From DASUBN01 sp050261675 (lineage in GTDB: Bacteria > Pseudomonadota > Gammaproteobacteria > Natronospirales > REEB76): 30,077 nt of DNA. The notes under the pieces are model-generated. The model did no database searches. It was given only the letters and a program-made list of their open reading frames with translations, and was not told the origin of the DNA. Location: positions 1-30,077 of the forward strand of contig JBLNDO010000079.1 of the NCBI GenBank assembly GCA_050261675.1. The letters run 5' to 3'. Each line of letters starts with the position of its first letter. Within the stretch, counting starts at the first letter, position 1. The position numbers were made by a program, and so were the translations under genes. Shown one piece after another: positions 1 to 7,188 of this stretch.

Positions 1-295
1 GCTCCCAGAACAGCCACTGCAGTACTTCCGCCCGCGCCCAGCGCTCCGTGGGGAGGTACTCCGTGCCTTCCGCGAGGTAACACAGGATCGCGTTGGATTC
101 CGGCAGGTACTTGCCGTCCGCAGCCTCCAGGAGCGGCACCTTGCCATTGGGGTTGCGCTTCAGGAACTCGGGGGTGCGGGTCTCGCCGCGGCTTGAATCT
201 ACCTCCACCCAGCGGAACGGCTCGTCCAGGAGATGCAGCAGCAGCTTCACCTTGTAGCAGTTGCCGGAACCGCTCTTGCCGTAGACCGTGTACAC
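1..295 (-). CDS. Glutathione S-transferase family protein (C-terminal part outside window)
   Basis: This is the N-terminal 98 residues of a cytosolic GST, cut by the window edge. The thioredoxin-like fold is visible: a start like YTVYGKSGSGNCYKVKLLL (the usual substrate-binding end of strand 1 and helix 1), then NPNGKVPLLE with the cis-proline of the glutathione site, then ESNAILCYLAE, where E-S binds the gamma-glutamyl group. The ORF starts with GTG at 295, one base after the TGA of the TonB-like gene (TGAGGTG), so the two are probably translated together. The family conjugates or reduces electrophiles with glutathione in the cytoplasm; the substrate cannot be told from this part. The alpha-helical C-terminal domain lies beyond position 1. 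Confidence 0.85.
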   Translation of the reverse strand, partial: MYTVYGKSGSGNCYKVKLLLHLLDEPFRWVEVDSSRGETRTPEFLKRNPNGKVPLLEAADGKYLPESNAILCYLAEGTEYLPTERWARAEVLQWLFWE

Positions 296-296
296 C

Positions 297-1043
297 TCAG
301 GGCCCTCCCGCGGGCTTCGCCGCCGGCGGCGTGAAGTTCACCGTCACCGTGGCGTGCTGGGCCGACGCGAGCGCACTGCCGTCCAGGCTCTCGAAATACC
401 ACTGCTGCAGCGCCACCACCGCGGCGGTGTCGAACGTGCCGGGAGGCTCCGCCTTCACCACCTTCACGTTGCTGGGCACGCCGCCGCTGTCGAGGTCGAA
501 GGCGAGCGTGACGCGTCCGCTGACCGCCGGCGAAACGCCGGCCGGGTACGGCGGTGTGACGCGGTATACGCGCCAGTTGCCGGTGGTCACGATGTCGCAA
601 CGGCTGTCGGGGCGGTATCGCTCGTCTTCGTGGCGGCAGAGAAAGCGGGTGTGTTCCGAGACCGCGTTGGGGCCGAAGAACAGGGGATAGATGAATTCGT
701 GCGACACGGGTCGGCCGTGATCCTGATAGGGCTTGAAGCGCAGTACCGAGAACGCGCCCACCACCGCGGCGGTGGTGTCCTCCGGAAGCTTGCTCATGAG
801 CACCCGGGCGTCGCGCACCTTGCCGTCTTCTTGCACCGTGAAGCGCAAGAGCACCTGGCTGTCGTTCTTGGTCGTCAAGCGCGCCTCCAGGGCGGCGGGT
901 GCGGAGTCGTCCTGGGGTGTGGCGATGAGCAAGGGCACGCTGGGCGCGGCCGGTTTGGGTGCCGGTGCGGGCGGCGGCGCGGCGGCACAGGCGGCCAAAA
1001 GGAGGCAGACGGGAAACAGCCGGAACTTGCGGGCGGAACTCAT
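297..1043 (-). CDS. Lipoprotein with two TonB C-terminal-like domains
   Basis: The protein has 248 residues. It begins with a signal peptide ending in the lipobox L-A-A-C (Cys19), followed by an Ala/Pro-rich linker to about residue 38. Two TonB_C-like segments follow: a weaker one at about 55-123 (VLLRFTVQEDGKVRDARVL) and a clear one at about 160-240 (GRVTLAFDLDSGGVPSNVKV, then AAVVALQQWYFE). TonB C-terminal domains contact periplasmic partners, classically TonB-dependent receptors. Genuine TonB is anchored by an N-terminal inner-membrane helix that contacts ExbB/ExbD; here the anchor is a lipid, so energy transduction is doubtful. Four cysteines at about 19, 136, 149 and beyond could include a disulfide. 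The GST gene follows after one base. The assignment of family is good; the role is unknown. Confidence 0.8.
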   Translation of the reverse strand: MSSARKFRLFPVCLLLAACAAAPPPAPAPKPAAPSVPLLIATPQDDSAPAALEARLTTKNDSQVLLRFTVQEDGKVRDARVLMSKLPEDTTAAVVGAFSVLRFKPYQDHGRPVSHEFIYPLFFGPNAVSEHTRFLCRHEDERYRPDSRCDIVTTGNWRVYRVTPPYPAGVSPAVSGRVTLAFDLDSGGVPSNVKVVKAEPPGTFDTAAVVALQQWYFESLDGSALASAQHATVTVNFTPPAAKPAGGP

Positions 1044-1126
1044 GAGGGCACGGGGCTTAAGAAACGCGGCTGTACCTTAACACGGGGGTCGGTTGCCTCT
1101 GGAACCACCTTTTTCCCAGTGTCTGA

Positions 1127-1132
1127 TATACT
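1127..1132 (+). promoter_or_regulatory. Probable -10 element of the radical SAM gene
   Basis: TATACT matches the sigma-70 -10 consensus at five of six positions. It overlaps the left end of the LexA box, which would suit repression by occlusion. Transcription would start near 1139, giving a leader of about 22 bases before the ATG at 1161. No convincing -35 hexamer is visible at 16-18 bases upstream. Confidence 0.5.
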
Positions 1133-1148
1133 GTACGCATATACAGTT
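1129..1148 (+). promoter_or_regulatory. LexA (SOS) box
   Basis: TACTGTACGCATATACAGTT contains the CTGT-N8-ACAG core of the gammaproteobacterial LexA operator, and the flanking TA and TT bases fit the wider 20-bp consensus. It overlaps the likely -10 element and ends 12 bases before the ATG of the PA0069-type radical SAM gene, so LexA bound there should block transcription until DNA damage triggers its self-cleavage. The TonB-like lipoprotein gene starts 85 bases away on the other side and could be affected too, though that is less likely. Confidence 0.85.
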
Positions 1149-1160
1149 ATCAAAAATGCC

Positions 1161-2234
1161 ATGCCGACCCCAACCCCCCATAAAGGCCGTGGCGCCCTTA
1201 CCAACCCCGAAGGACGCTTCGAGACCACGCGCCGGGAAGAGGCCGATGACGGCTGGTATCGCCCTCTGGACGACGAGGAGCCGCCTCCCATCGAAACCAT
1301 CCTGAGGCCCGATCCGAGCCGCAGCATCATCACCCGCAACCAGTCCCCGGACATCCCCTTTTCCCAGTCCATCAACCCCTACAAGGGCTGCGGCAGTGGC
1401 TGCATCTACTGCTATGCCCGGCCGAGCCACGCCTACCTCAACCTCTCCCCGGGGCTCGATTTCGAGACCCGGATCTTCTACAAGGACCGGGCCGCGGAAC
1501 TCCTGGAGCAGGAGCTGCGCAAGCCCGGCTACCGACCGGCGGCGGTCACCCTCGGCGCCAACACCGATCCCTACCAGCCCGCCGAGCGCAAGCTCAAGGT
1601 GACCCGCGGGATACTCGAGGTGCTGCAGCGCTTCCGCCATCCCGTCTCCATCATCACCAAGAGCGCGCTCGTTACCCGCGACCTGGACATCCTGCGGGAA
1701 ATGGCGGCGCAGGACCTCGCGGCGGTGTTCATCACCGTCACCACGCTCGACAACGATCTGAAGCGCCACCTGGAGCCGCGGGCGGCGAGCCCCGCGAGCC
1801 GCCTCAAGGCGATGGAAACCCTCTCACGGGCGGGCGTGCCGGTGGGGGTCATGAACGCGCCCATCATCCCCGCCATCAATGACGCGGAGATGGAGCGCAT
1901 CCTGGAACTCGCCGCGGGCGCCGGCGCCCGCGGCGCGGGTTACGTGCTGCTCCGCCTCCCCTACGAACTCAAGGACCTCTTCCGGCAGTGGCTCGCGGCC
2001 CATTACCCGCTCAAGGCCGAGCACGTCATGAGCATCATCCGCCAGTCCCGCGACGGCAAGGACTACGATTCGGGCTTCGGCACGCGCTTCCGCGGCACGG
2101 GCCAGTTCGCGGACTTGATCGCGCGGCGTTTCGCACTCGCGGTGAAGCGCCACAACCTGGGCTTCCGCGGCATGCGGCTGACGACGGAACGATTCACCGT
2201 AGCGCCGGAAGGCGGCCAGATGGCCTTGTGGTGA
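1161..2234 (+). CDS. PA0069-family radical SAM protein, LexA-controlled
   Basis: The protein has 357 residues and belongs to the radical SAM group related to spore photoproduct lyase and annotated as PA0069 family. The [4Fe-4S] motif CxxxCxxC is at Cys77, Cys81 and Cys84 (GCGSGCIYCYARP), with the neighbouring KVTRGILEVL region and LGANTDPYQP typical of the family. The reading frame stays open far upstream, but I place the start at ATG 1161, because the conserved N-terminus (KGRGALTNPEGRFE) begins there and the LexA box and -10 lie just before. No clear Shine-Dalgarno is seen. From memory, the Pseudomonas aeruginosa homologue is a member of the LexA regulon. A role in DNA lesion repair is an inference; the true substrate is not established. 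Confidence 0.9.
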   Translation: MPTPTPHKGRGALTNPEGRFETTRREEADDGWYRPLDDEEPPPIETILRPDPSRSIITRNQSPDIPFSQSINPYKGCGSGCIYCYARPSHAYLNLSPGLDFETRIFYKDRAAELLEQELRKPGYRPAAVTLGANTDPYQPAERKLKVTRGILEVLQRFRHPVSIITKSALVTRDLDILREMAAQDLAAVFITVTTLDNDLKRHLEPRAASPASRLKAMETLSRAGVPVGVMNAPIIPAINDAEMERILELAAGAGARGAGYVLLRLPYELKDLFRQWLAAHYPLKAEHVMSIIRQSRDGKDYDSGFGTRFRGTGQFADLIARRFALAVKRHNLGFRGMRLTTERFTVAPEGGQMALW

Positions 2235-2235
2235 T

Positions 2236-2928
2236 TCAGCTCTTCGCGTTCTGACCGAAAAGAATCTTGCGTTCCTCGGGCGTGAACGAACGCTTGCCCT
2301 GGTAGGGTTCGCTCACGCCGACGTAGGCCCGCTCCACTGCGGGCCGCGCGCGGACGGCCTCGAACCAGCGCTTCAAGTGCGGGAAATCGGCCATATCCTG
2401 GCCGAGGCCCTTGAACGGCAGCACCCAGGGATAACAGGCCATGTCGGCGATGGAGTACTCCCCCGCCACGTATTCCCGGTCGGCGAGGCGTTTGTTGAGC
2501 ACGCCGAACAGCCGCCCGGTTTCGCGGGTGTAGCGGTCAATGGCGTACGGAATCTCTTCCGGCGCGTAGTAGCGGAAGTGGCCGTTCTGCCCTGCCATGG
2601 GCCCCAAACCCGCCATCTGCCAGAAGAGCCATTGGCTCACCTCGGTGCGCCCCCGCAGATCCGCTGACAGGAAACGCCCGGTCTTCTCGGCGAGATACCA
2701 GAGAATCGCGCCGGACTCGAACACGGAGAGCGGCGCACCGCCGCCCTTGGGTTCGTGATCCACGATAGCGGGGATGCGGTTGTTGGGGGAGATGGCCAGG
2801 AACTCGGGCTTGAATTGCTCGCCCTTGCCGATGTCCACCTTCACCACCCGGTGCGGCAAGCCGGTCTCCTCCAGGAAGATGCACACCTTCTGGCCGTTGG
2901 GCGTGCCCCAGTAATAGAAGTCGATCAT
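2236..2928 (-). CDS. yfcG: Nu-class glutathione S-transferase / disulfide-bond oxidoreductase YfcG
   Basis: The protein has 230 residues and matches the YfcG/YghU type along its length: T-P-N-G near residues 9-12 (the Thr and Asn that replace the catalytic Tyr/Ser/Cys in this class), ISPNNRIPAIVDH with the cis-Pro, FESGAILWYLAEKTG, and LQWLFWQ-like SQWLFWQMAGLGPM followed by QNGHF. This class binds two glutathione molecules and reduces disulfides rather than conjugating. It acts in the cytoplasm. The gene is convergent with the radical SAM gene, whose stop is only one base away, and no terminator is visible between them. Confidence in the family is high. Confidence 0.9.
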   Translation of the reverse strand: MIDFYYWGTPNGQKVCIFLEETGLPHRVVKVDIGKGEQFKPEFLAISPNNRIPAIVDHEPKGGGAPLSVFESGAILWYLAEKTGRFLSADLRGRTEVSQWLFWQMAGLGPMAGQNGHFRYYAPEEIPYAIDRYTRETGRLFGVLNKRLADREYVAGEYSIADMACYPWVLPFKGLGQDMADFPHLKRWFEAVRARPAVERAYVGVSEPYQGKRSFTPEERKILFGQNAKS

Positions 2929-2978
2929 GCTCTGCCCTTAGACATGGATTAGGAAACACGTTTGCATGGGCGGTATGC

Positions 2979-3380
2979 CTAATGCAGGCTGTCGGGAAAC
3001 TGCCTCACCGGTTCGGCCTTGAGATATTCCAATTCCCGCGCCAACAACCGGCGATCCGCCAAGTTCATCTCCACCATGCGCTTCAGGTGCGCAAAGCTCT
3101 GGGCGTCCCGCGCCTCCCAGGTGCAGCCGATGCGATCCTGCTCGGCATGCACCACCACCGCGTTGAGATCTAGCGTGATCATCTCCGCCATTCGCCACTC
3201 CACCTGCAGGCGGTCGCCCGGATGCGGCAGCCAATCGCGTGGACAGCGGGCCAGGAAGCCGCGGAACGACATGTCGAGAAGCGCACATTCCTGCATGCCG
3301 TCCCCTTGCCGCACGTTTAGCACGGAGGGAAAGCGGAAGCGCTTGAAACGCCTGCGTTCCGCAGGCAAGGCCTTTGCCAT
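2979..3380 (-). CDS. PilZ domain protein (c-di-GMP receptor candidate)
   Basis: This 133-residue single-domain protein has both c-di-GMP-binding motifs of PilZ: RxxxR within RRRFKR at residues 9-14, and D-x-S-x-x-G (D36-S38-G41) in LLDMSFRGF. The rest fits the PilZ beta-barrel (DRLQVEWRM, LDLNAVVVHAEQDRIGCTW, with a C-terminal helix ending in the usual LKRMVEMNL). It has no signal peptide or membrane segment, so it is a cytoplasmic receptor or adaptor. Its target cannot be read from the context, because its neighbours are yfcG and a divergent peptide transporter. A diguanylate cyclase gene lies about 8 kb away. Confidence 0.88.
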   Translation of the reverse strand: MAKALPAERRRFKRFRFPSVLNVRQGDGMQECALLDMSFRGFLARCPRDWLPHPGDRLQVEWRMAEMITLDLNAVVVHAEQDRIGCTWEARDAQSFAHLKRMVEMNLADRRLLARELEYLKAEPVRQFPDSLH

Positions 3381-3410
3381 CGTGACCTCGGCGGCGGTTG
3401 GATGCCGGCA

Positions 3411-3433
3411 AGTATAGACATAGACAAGGTCTA
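3411..3433 (-). promoter_or_regulatory. Candidate promoter (-10) and small inverted repeat before the PilZ gene
   Basis: On the minus strand TATACT (3416-3411) is a good -10 hexamer about 30 bases before the PilZ start. Immediately upstream, TAGACAAGGTCTA (3421-3433) is an inverted repeat with 5-base arms and a 3-base centre, and TAGACA is repeated in tandem at 3415-3426. No good -35 is seen. The repeat would lie in the spacer, where a regulator could bind, but the arms are short. Confidence 0.35.
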
Positions 3434-3550
3434 ACCTCGGGGTGGAATGCGCGCTGCTTCCCAGGGCGGCCGTATTCTGGTACTAAAGTCCCGGGCCATT
3501 ATGTCGCCTCAAGACGGCAGGTCCGCCCTTCCTCCACGCGGGATTCCCTC

Positions 3551-5278
3551 ATGAGCCCGACACAAACCGCCACGCCCTCCAAGACGCTGGGATTCGTCAC
3601 CCTGTTCCTCATCGAGATGTGGGAACGCTTCGGCTACTACGGCATGACCGCCGTGGTGGTGCTCTACATGATTCAACGCTTGGGCTATGGAGACAGGAAC
3701 GCAAACCTAACCTTCGGTGCCTTCACCGCGCTCGCTTACGCCGTCCCGGCGGTCGGCGGCTGGATCGGCGACCGAGTGCTCGGGAGCAAACGCACTGCAA
3801 TTATGGGCGCACTCATTCTGGCGGTGGGTTACACCATGATGTCGCTGCCACTGCCTGTGCTGCTTTTCCCCGCGTTGGCAGTTGTCGCCGTGGGTGGAGG
3901 AATCTTTAAATCCAACCCCGCAAACGTGATCTCGAAGCTGTACCAAGGCGAGCCCGCCAAGCTCGACAGCGCTTTCACTATGTATTACATGGCGGTGAAC
4001 CTAGGTGCGACCATCTCCCAGATTTTGACGCCACTCATCGGTCAATACGGAAGAGACTGGGTACCTTGGGTTGCAAAGAACGTCTTTTCCTCTTCCGTCA
4101 CTCCTGAGCAAGCTGTGGATATAGGCTGGCATGCGGCCTTCGGTCTCTGCGCGTTTGGTCTGGTGCTCGGCCTGATCAGTTATTTCTTCATGCGCAAACA
4201 TCTCTCGCATGTTGGTTCCGAACCTGATGCACAACCACTCAATAGACGCAAGTTCTATCTCGTTCTACTCAGCGTGGCCATGTCTATTGTATTGGTCTGC
4301 TTTATCTTGCAAAACAAGCTTATCGCTTTGGGGCTTGTGGTAGCTGCCGCTTTGGCGATGCTCGGCATTTTCTACGTGATGATCGATAAAGGCACTCCCC
4401 GTGAACGAAAAGGGCTCATCGCAGTGCTGGTTCTCACCCTGCAGACGATCCTTTTCTTCATCTTCTATCAGCAGATGTCCACTTCTCTCACCTTGTTTGC
4501 AGCCCGCAACGTAGATCTTAATTTCTATGGCTATCTGGTGCCGGCGGGCCAGGTTCAGGCGCTCAATCCAATCTGGATCTTTCTCCTCAGCCCACCGCTG
4601 GCCTGGCTATACAACCACTGGAGCAAAGGTAAAGGTGATTTCCACATTTCCACCAAGTTTGCGGCTGGTTTCGCAATTTTGAGCCTTGGTTTCTTCATTT
4701 ACGGCGCGAGCGGCATGTTCGCGGTAGATGGAAAGGTATCCATGTGGTGGATGGTTTGGGGATACTGCCTGCAGTCCCTGGGAGAACTCCTCATCAGCGG
4801 GCTGGGCCTTGCCATGGTTTCACGTTACGTGGGTCCGAAGTTGCGTGGGTTCATTATGGGCACTTGGTTCTTGGCCACCGGCATCTCGCAGTACTTGGGC
4901 GGTTTCGTGGCAAACTACGCTAGTGTTCCGGATAAACTTGCCGATCTAGTCAAAAAATTCCCAGCTCAAGTACAGGATCAGTTCAAGAGCGTGCCCGCAG
5001 GTCTATTGAACAGCATACAGAACCTGACTTTGGAAGATTTCCGTTCGTGGCTTGACGGCGAAAAGGTACAAGGTATGCAACCACTGGCGGCCACGAGTGC
5101 GGATACACAGAAATTATTGCATCAACTCGACACCCAGTTTTATGTACAAACTCTGCCGCTCTATACCAATCTTTTTATCTGGCTCGGTGTGGTAGCACTG
5201 ATTGGCACAATAATCGCTATCGCTATTGTTCCTTCAATGCGTCGGCTTTCAGCCGGGGGCGAAGCGACGGAACACTAA
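3551..5278 (+). CDS. POT family proton-coupled di/tripeptide transporter
   Basis: The protein has 575 residues with the POT signature ExxERF at residues 22-27 (EMWERFGYYG) and about 12-14 hydrophobic helices, so it should import di- and tripeptides with protons across the inner membrane. I chose ATG 3551 because the family N-terminus begins there; it lacks a clear ribosome-binding site, and the upstream part of the open frame is not POT-like. Length exceeds E. coli DtpA (about 500): a hydrophilic stretch of roughly 80 residues (about 457-537, with repeated short helices such as DKLADLVKKF) lies between the last two helices. The gene is AT-richer than its neighbours: three 60-base lines I counted (from 4261, 4441, 4621) are 42-45% GC. 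It ends at a bidirectional terminator. Confidence 0.93.
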   Translation: MSPTQTATPSKTLGFVTLFLIEMWERFGYYGMTAVVVLYMIQRLGYGDRNANLTFGAFTALAYAVPAVGGWIGDRVLGSKRTAIMGALILAVGYTMMSLPLPVLLFPALAVVAVGGGIFKSNPANVISKLYQGEPAKLDSAFTMYYMAVNLGATISQILTPLIGQYGRDWVPWVAKNVFSSSVTPEQAVDIGWHAAFGLCAFGLVLGLISYFFMRKHLSHVGSEPDAQPLNRRKFYLVLLSVAMSIVLVCFILQNKLIALGLVVAAALAMLGIFYVMIDKGTPRERKGLIAVLVLTLQTILFFIFYQQMSTSLTLFAARNVDLNFYGYLVPAGQVQALNPIWIFLLSPPLAWLYNHWSKGKGDFHISTKFAAGFAILSLGFFIYGASGMFAVDGKVSMWWMVWGYCLQSLGELLISGLGLAMVSRYVGPKLRGFIMGTWFLATGISQYLGGFVANYASVPDKLADLVKKFPAQVQDQFKSVPAGLLNSIQNLTLEDFRSWLDGEKVQGMQPLAATSADTQKLLHQLDTQFYVQTLPLYTNLFIWLGVVALIGTIIAIAIVPSMRRLSAGGEATEH

Positions 5279-5301
5279 CACGTACGTCGACATCGGCCCT
5301 A

Positions 5302-5329
5302 AGAAAAAGCTGCGCATGCGGCTTTTTCT
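5302..5329. terminator. Bidirectional rho-independent terminator
   Basis: AGAAAAAGC (5302-5310) pairs perfectly with GCTTTTTCT (5321-5329) around a 10-base loop. The arms supply T-runs for both directions, so the element can end the POT gene (plus) and the chrR gene (minus). It overlaps the last stop codon base of chrR. Confidence 0.8.
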
Positions 5330-5876
5330 ATTTAGACTTCAGCTTCAGCGTCCAGTCCCGGAGATTCGCCAAGAGCTCCGCAATGAGCTTGCGGGCGGTC
5401 TCGTCCGTCAGGCGTCCCGAGGCGTCGAAAACCTTCTCCGCGAAGGAGATCATCACCTCGGGTTTGTTGATGAAGTGCAGGTTGAGGAACACGCCGATCT
5501 GGCGCAGATGGTACTGCGCGCGGGCTGTGCCGAGCCGGCTGCCGGACGCGCCCATCACCGCGGCGGGCTTGCTGTCGAGGGCCCGGTTGGGCGGGCGCGA
5601 GGCCCAATCGATGGCGTTCTTGAGGACGCCGGGGACGGAATAGTTGTATTCGGGCGTGACGAAGAGCACTGCGTCGGAGGTCCGAACCTTGTCCCGGAAC
5701 GCCTCCACCGCCGGCGGGAAGCCCTGCGCGTGCAGGTCCTCGTTGTACAGAGGCAGGCCGCCGATGTCGGCCTCCTCGATCTCCATGGCCGCGGGCTTGA
5801 GCTCCAGGACGGCGCGCAACACGAGCCGGTTGTAGGAACCCTTGCGCAGGCTGCCCACGAGGGCCGTGACTTTCAT
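5328..5876 (-). CDS. chrR: NAD(P)H-dependent FMN reductase, ChrR/YieF type
   Basis: This 182-residue flavodoxin-like protein closely follows E. coli YieF/ChrR: GSLRKGSYNRLV near the N-terminus (FMN phosphate loop), LPLYNEDL, then VTPEYNYSVPGVLKNAIDW (the P-E-Y-N-Y FMN-ring motif), and ARAQYHLRQIGVFL. These enzymes are cytoplasmic, FMN-dependent, and reduce quinones, azo dyes or chromate with NAD(P)H, usually as two-electron transfers that limit oxidative stress. The gene is divergent from the SAM methyltransferase over a 53-base intergenic region and ends in the shared terminator. The true in vivo substrate is uncertain, because the family is promiscuous. Confidence 0.9.
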   Translation of the reverse strand: MKVTALVGSLRKGSYNRLVLRAVLELKPAAMEIEEADIGGLPLYNEDLHAQGFPPAVEAFRDKVRTSDAVLFVTPEYNYSVPGVLKNAIDWASRPPNRALDSKPAAVMGASGSRLGTARAQYHLRQIGVFLNLHFINKPEVMISFAEKVFDASGRLTDETARKLIAELLANLRDWTLKLKSK

Positions 5877-5917
5877 GCACTTTCCCTTGACGGCGCGGCC
5901 GCCCGCGCACGCGGATT

Positions 5918-5923
5918 TATAAT
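5918..5923 (+). promoter_or_regulatory. -10 element of a possible leaderless transcript
   Basis: A perfect TATAAT ends six bases before the ATG at 5930, in a very GC-rich surrounding. Transcription would be expected to start at or next to the A of the start codon, and no Shine-Dalgarno is present. No good -35 stands at the usual distance; TTGACG at 5887-5892 is 25 bases away, which is too far. Confidence 0.55.
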
Positions 5924-5929
5924 ACGCGC

Positions 5930-6688
5930 ATGGCCAGCACGAGCTTCAAAGACCACTTCTCCGGCCACGCCGCCGACTATTCCCGCTATCGCCCCGGCGC
6001 CTATCCCGCTGGGCTGTTCAAATCCCTGGCGGCCCTCGCCCCGGACCGGGAACGGGCCTGGGACTGCGCCACGGGCAACGGCCAGGCAGCGCTCGGGCTG
6101 GCCGCGCATTTCGAATGGGTGGACGCCACCGACGCCAGCGCCAAGCAGATCGCGGCGTCAACCCCCCACCCCCGGGTGCACTACGCCACCGCCCCCGCCG
6201 AGGCCAGCGGTCTGCCCGAGGCGAGCATCACGCTGGTGACGGTGGCCCAGGCCCTGCATTGGTTCGACCTGCCGAAGTTCTATGCGGAAGTGCGCCGGGT
6301 GGCGAAACCGGAAGCGGTGCTAGCCTGCTGGTGCTACATGCATTGCAGTGTCACGCCCGCCGTGGACGCGGCCATGATGCGGCTCTATGAAGGCATCCTT
6401 GGCGACGTCTACTGGCCGCCGGAGCGCAAGCACGTGGAGAACGCCTACCGCGACCTGGACTTCCCGTTCACCCGCGTCGAACTCCCCGCCTTCGGCATGA
6501 CGGTGCGCTGGGATCTCACGTCCTACTTGGGTTACCTGCGCAGCTGGTCCGCAACCCAGGCCTATCTGAAGAAGAACGGTAAGGACCCGGTGGAACTCGT
6601 AGGCGAGGAACTGATTCGGGCCTGGGGGGATACCGCTCAGGTGCGGGAGGTGCGCTGGGCGGTCTCCACTCTCGCAGGCTGGGTCTAG
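5930..6688 (+). CDS. Class I SAM-dependent methyltransferase
   Basis: The protein has 252 residues. The N-terminus HFSGHAADYSRYRPGAYPAGLF is typical of a methyltransferase type 11 group that includes fungal trans-aconitate methyltransferase-like proteins. SAM-binding motif I is WDCATGNGQAALGLA (about residues 43-57), the acidic end of strand 2 is in VDATDAS, and motif IV is at VTVAQALHWFDLPKFYAEVRRV. The substrate is unknown, probably a small carboxylic acid if the resemblance holds. Its TAG and the stop of the convergent kinase gene share the bases CTAG (6685-6688), so the genes overlap by four bases tail to tail. The start is set by the ATG directly after a perfect -10 element. Confidence 0.88.
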   Translation: MASTSFKDHFSGHAADYSRYRPGAYPAGLFKSLAALAPDRERAWDCATGNGQAALGLAAHFEWVDATDASAKQIAASTPHPRVHYATAPAEASGLPEASITLVTVAQALHWFDLPKFYAEVRRVAKPEAVLACWCYMHCSVTPAVDAAMMRLYEGILGDVYWPPERKHVENAYRDLDFPFTRVELPAFGMTVRWDLTSYLGYLRSWSATQAYLKKNGKDPVELVGEELIRAWGDTAQVREVRWAVSTLAGWV

Positions 6689-7185
6689 GTCAAGACCGCT
6701 TCTATCAAGCAACGCAACTCGTCCAGCGGCCGCGTCGCATCCAGGCGCACCGCCTCGTCCGGCCGCTCGAACCGCGCCGCCACTTCCCGCACCAACGCCG
6801 GGCTGCGGTCCGCCGCCGCATGGGGCTGGGTCGTCACCCGCCTCACCGCCACCTCCACCGGGCAATCGAGCCACAGGGCGATGAAGCGGAAGCCATGCCT
6901 GGAGGCGATGGCGCCGACCACCTCCCGCTCGCTCCTGCGCCCGAAGGTCATGCCGTCCAGCAGTGACTCCCGGCCCGCGGCGCAATTGACGCGCAGCGCC
7001 TCCAGTACCGCCTGGTTGGCGGCCTGCTTCTCCGCCTGGGTGAAGGCGCAGTCCGGGAAAAGCTTCGTACGGATGGCGTCCCGGTCGATGAGGCTGAAAC
7101 CGTGGCGTGCCACCAGCGGGCCGGTGAGGCTCGTCTTGCCGCTGCCCGGCAGGCCCACCAGCGCCACCACCCGGCGTGGGTTCAC
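6685..7185 (-). CDS. Small P-loop (AAA_33 type) kinase
   Basis: The protein has 166 residues. It starts with VVALVGLPGSGKTSL, a Walker A loop at about residues 7-18, followed by SLIDRDAIRTKLFP, where D-R/D is typical of small-molecule kinases of the zeta-toxin/gluconate-kinase-like group, and a lid-like region DCPVEVAVRRVTTQ. It should phosphorylate a small molecule or a nucleic acid end in the cytoplasm, but the substrate cannot be named. Translation likely begins with GTG at 7185, three bases after the stop of the dehydrogenase gene, so the two are an operon. The end overlaps the methyltransferase gene. Confidence 0.8.
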   Translation of the reverse strand: MNPRRVVALVGLPGSGKTSLTGPLVARHGFSLIDRDAIRTKLFPDCAFTQAEKQAANQAVLEALRVNCAAGRESLLDGMTFGRRSEREVVGAIASRHGFRFIALWLDCPVEVAVRRVTTQPHAAADRSPALVREVAARFERPDEAVRLDATRPLDELRCLIEAVLT

Positions 7186-7188
7186 GGC

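Noticed and set aside
288..1160. A very long plus-strand open frame running into the radical SAM gene
   Set aside because: The upstream part is antisense to a clear lipoprotein gene, has low-complexity Gly/Arg/Ala composition, and the family N-terminus begins at 1161 after a LexA box.
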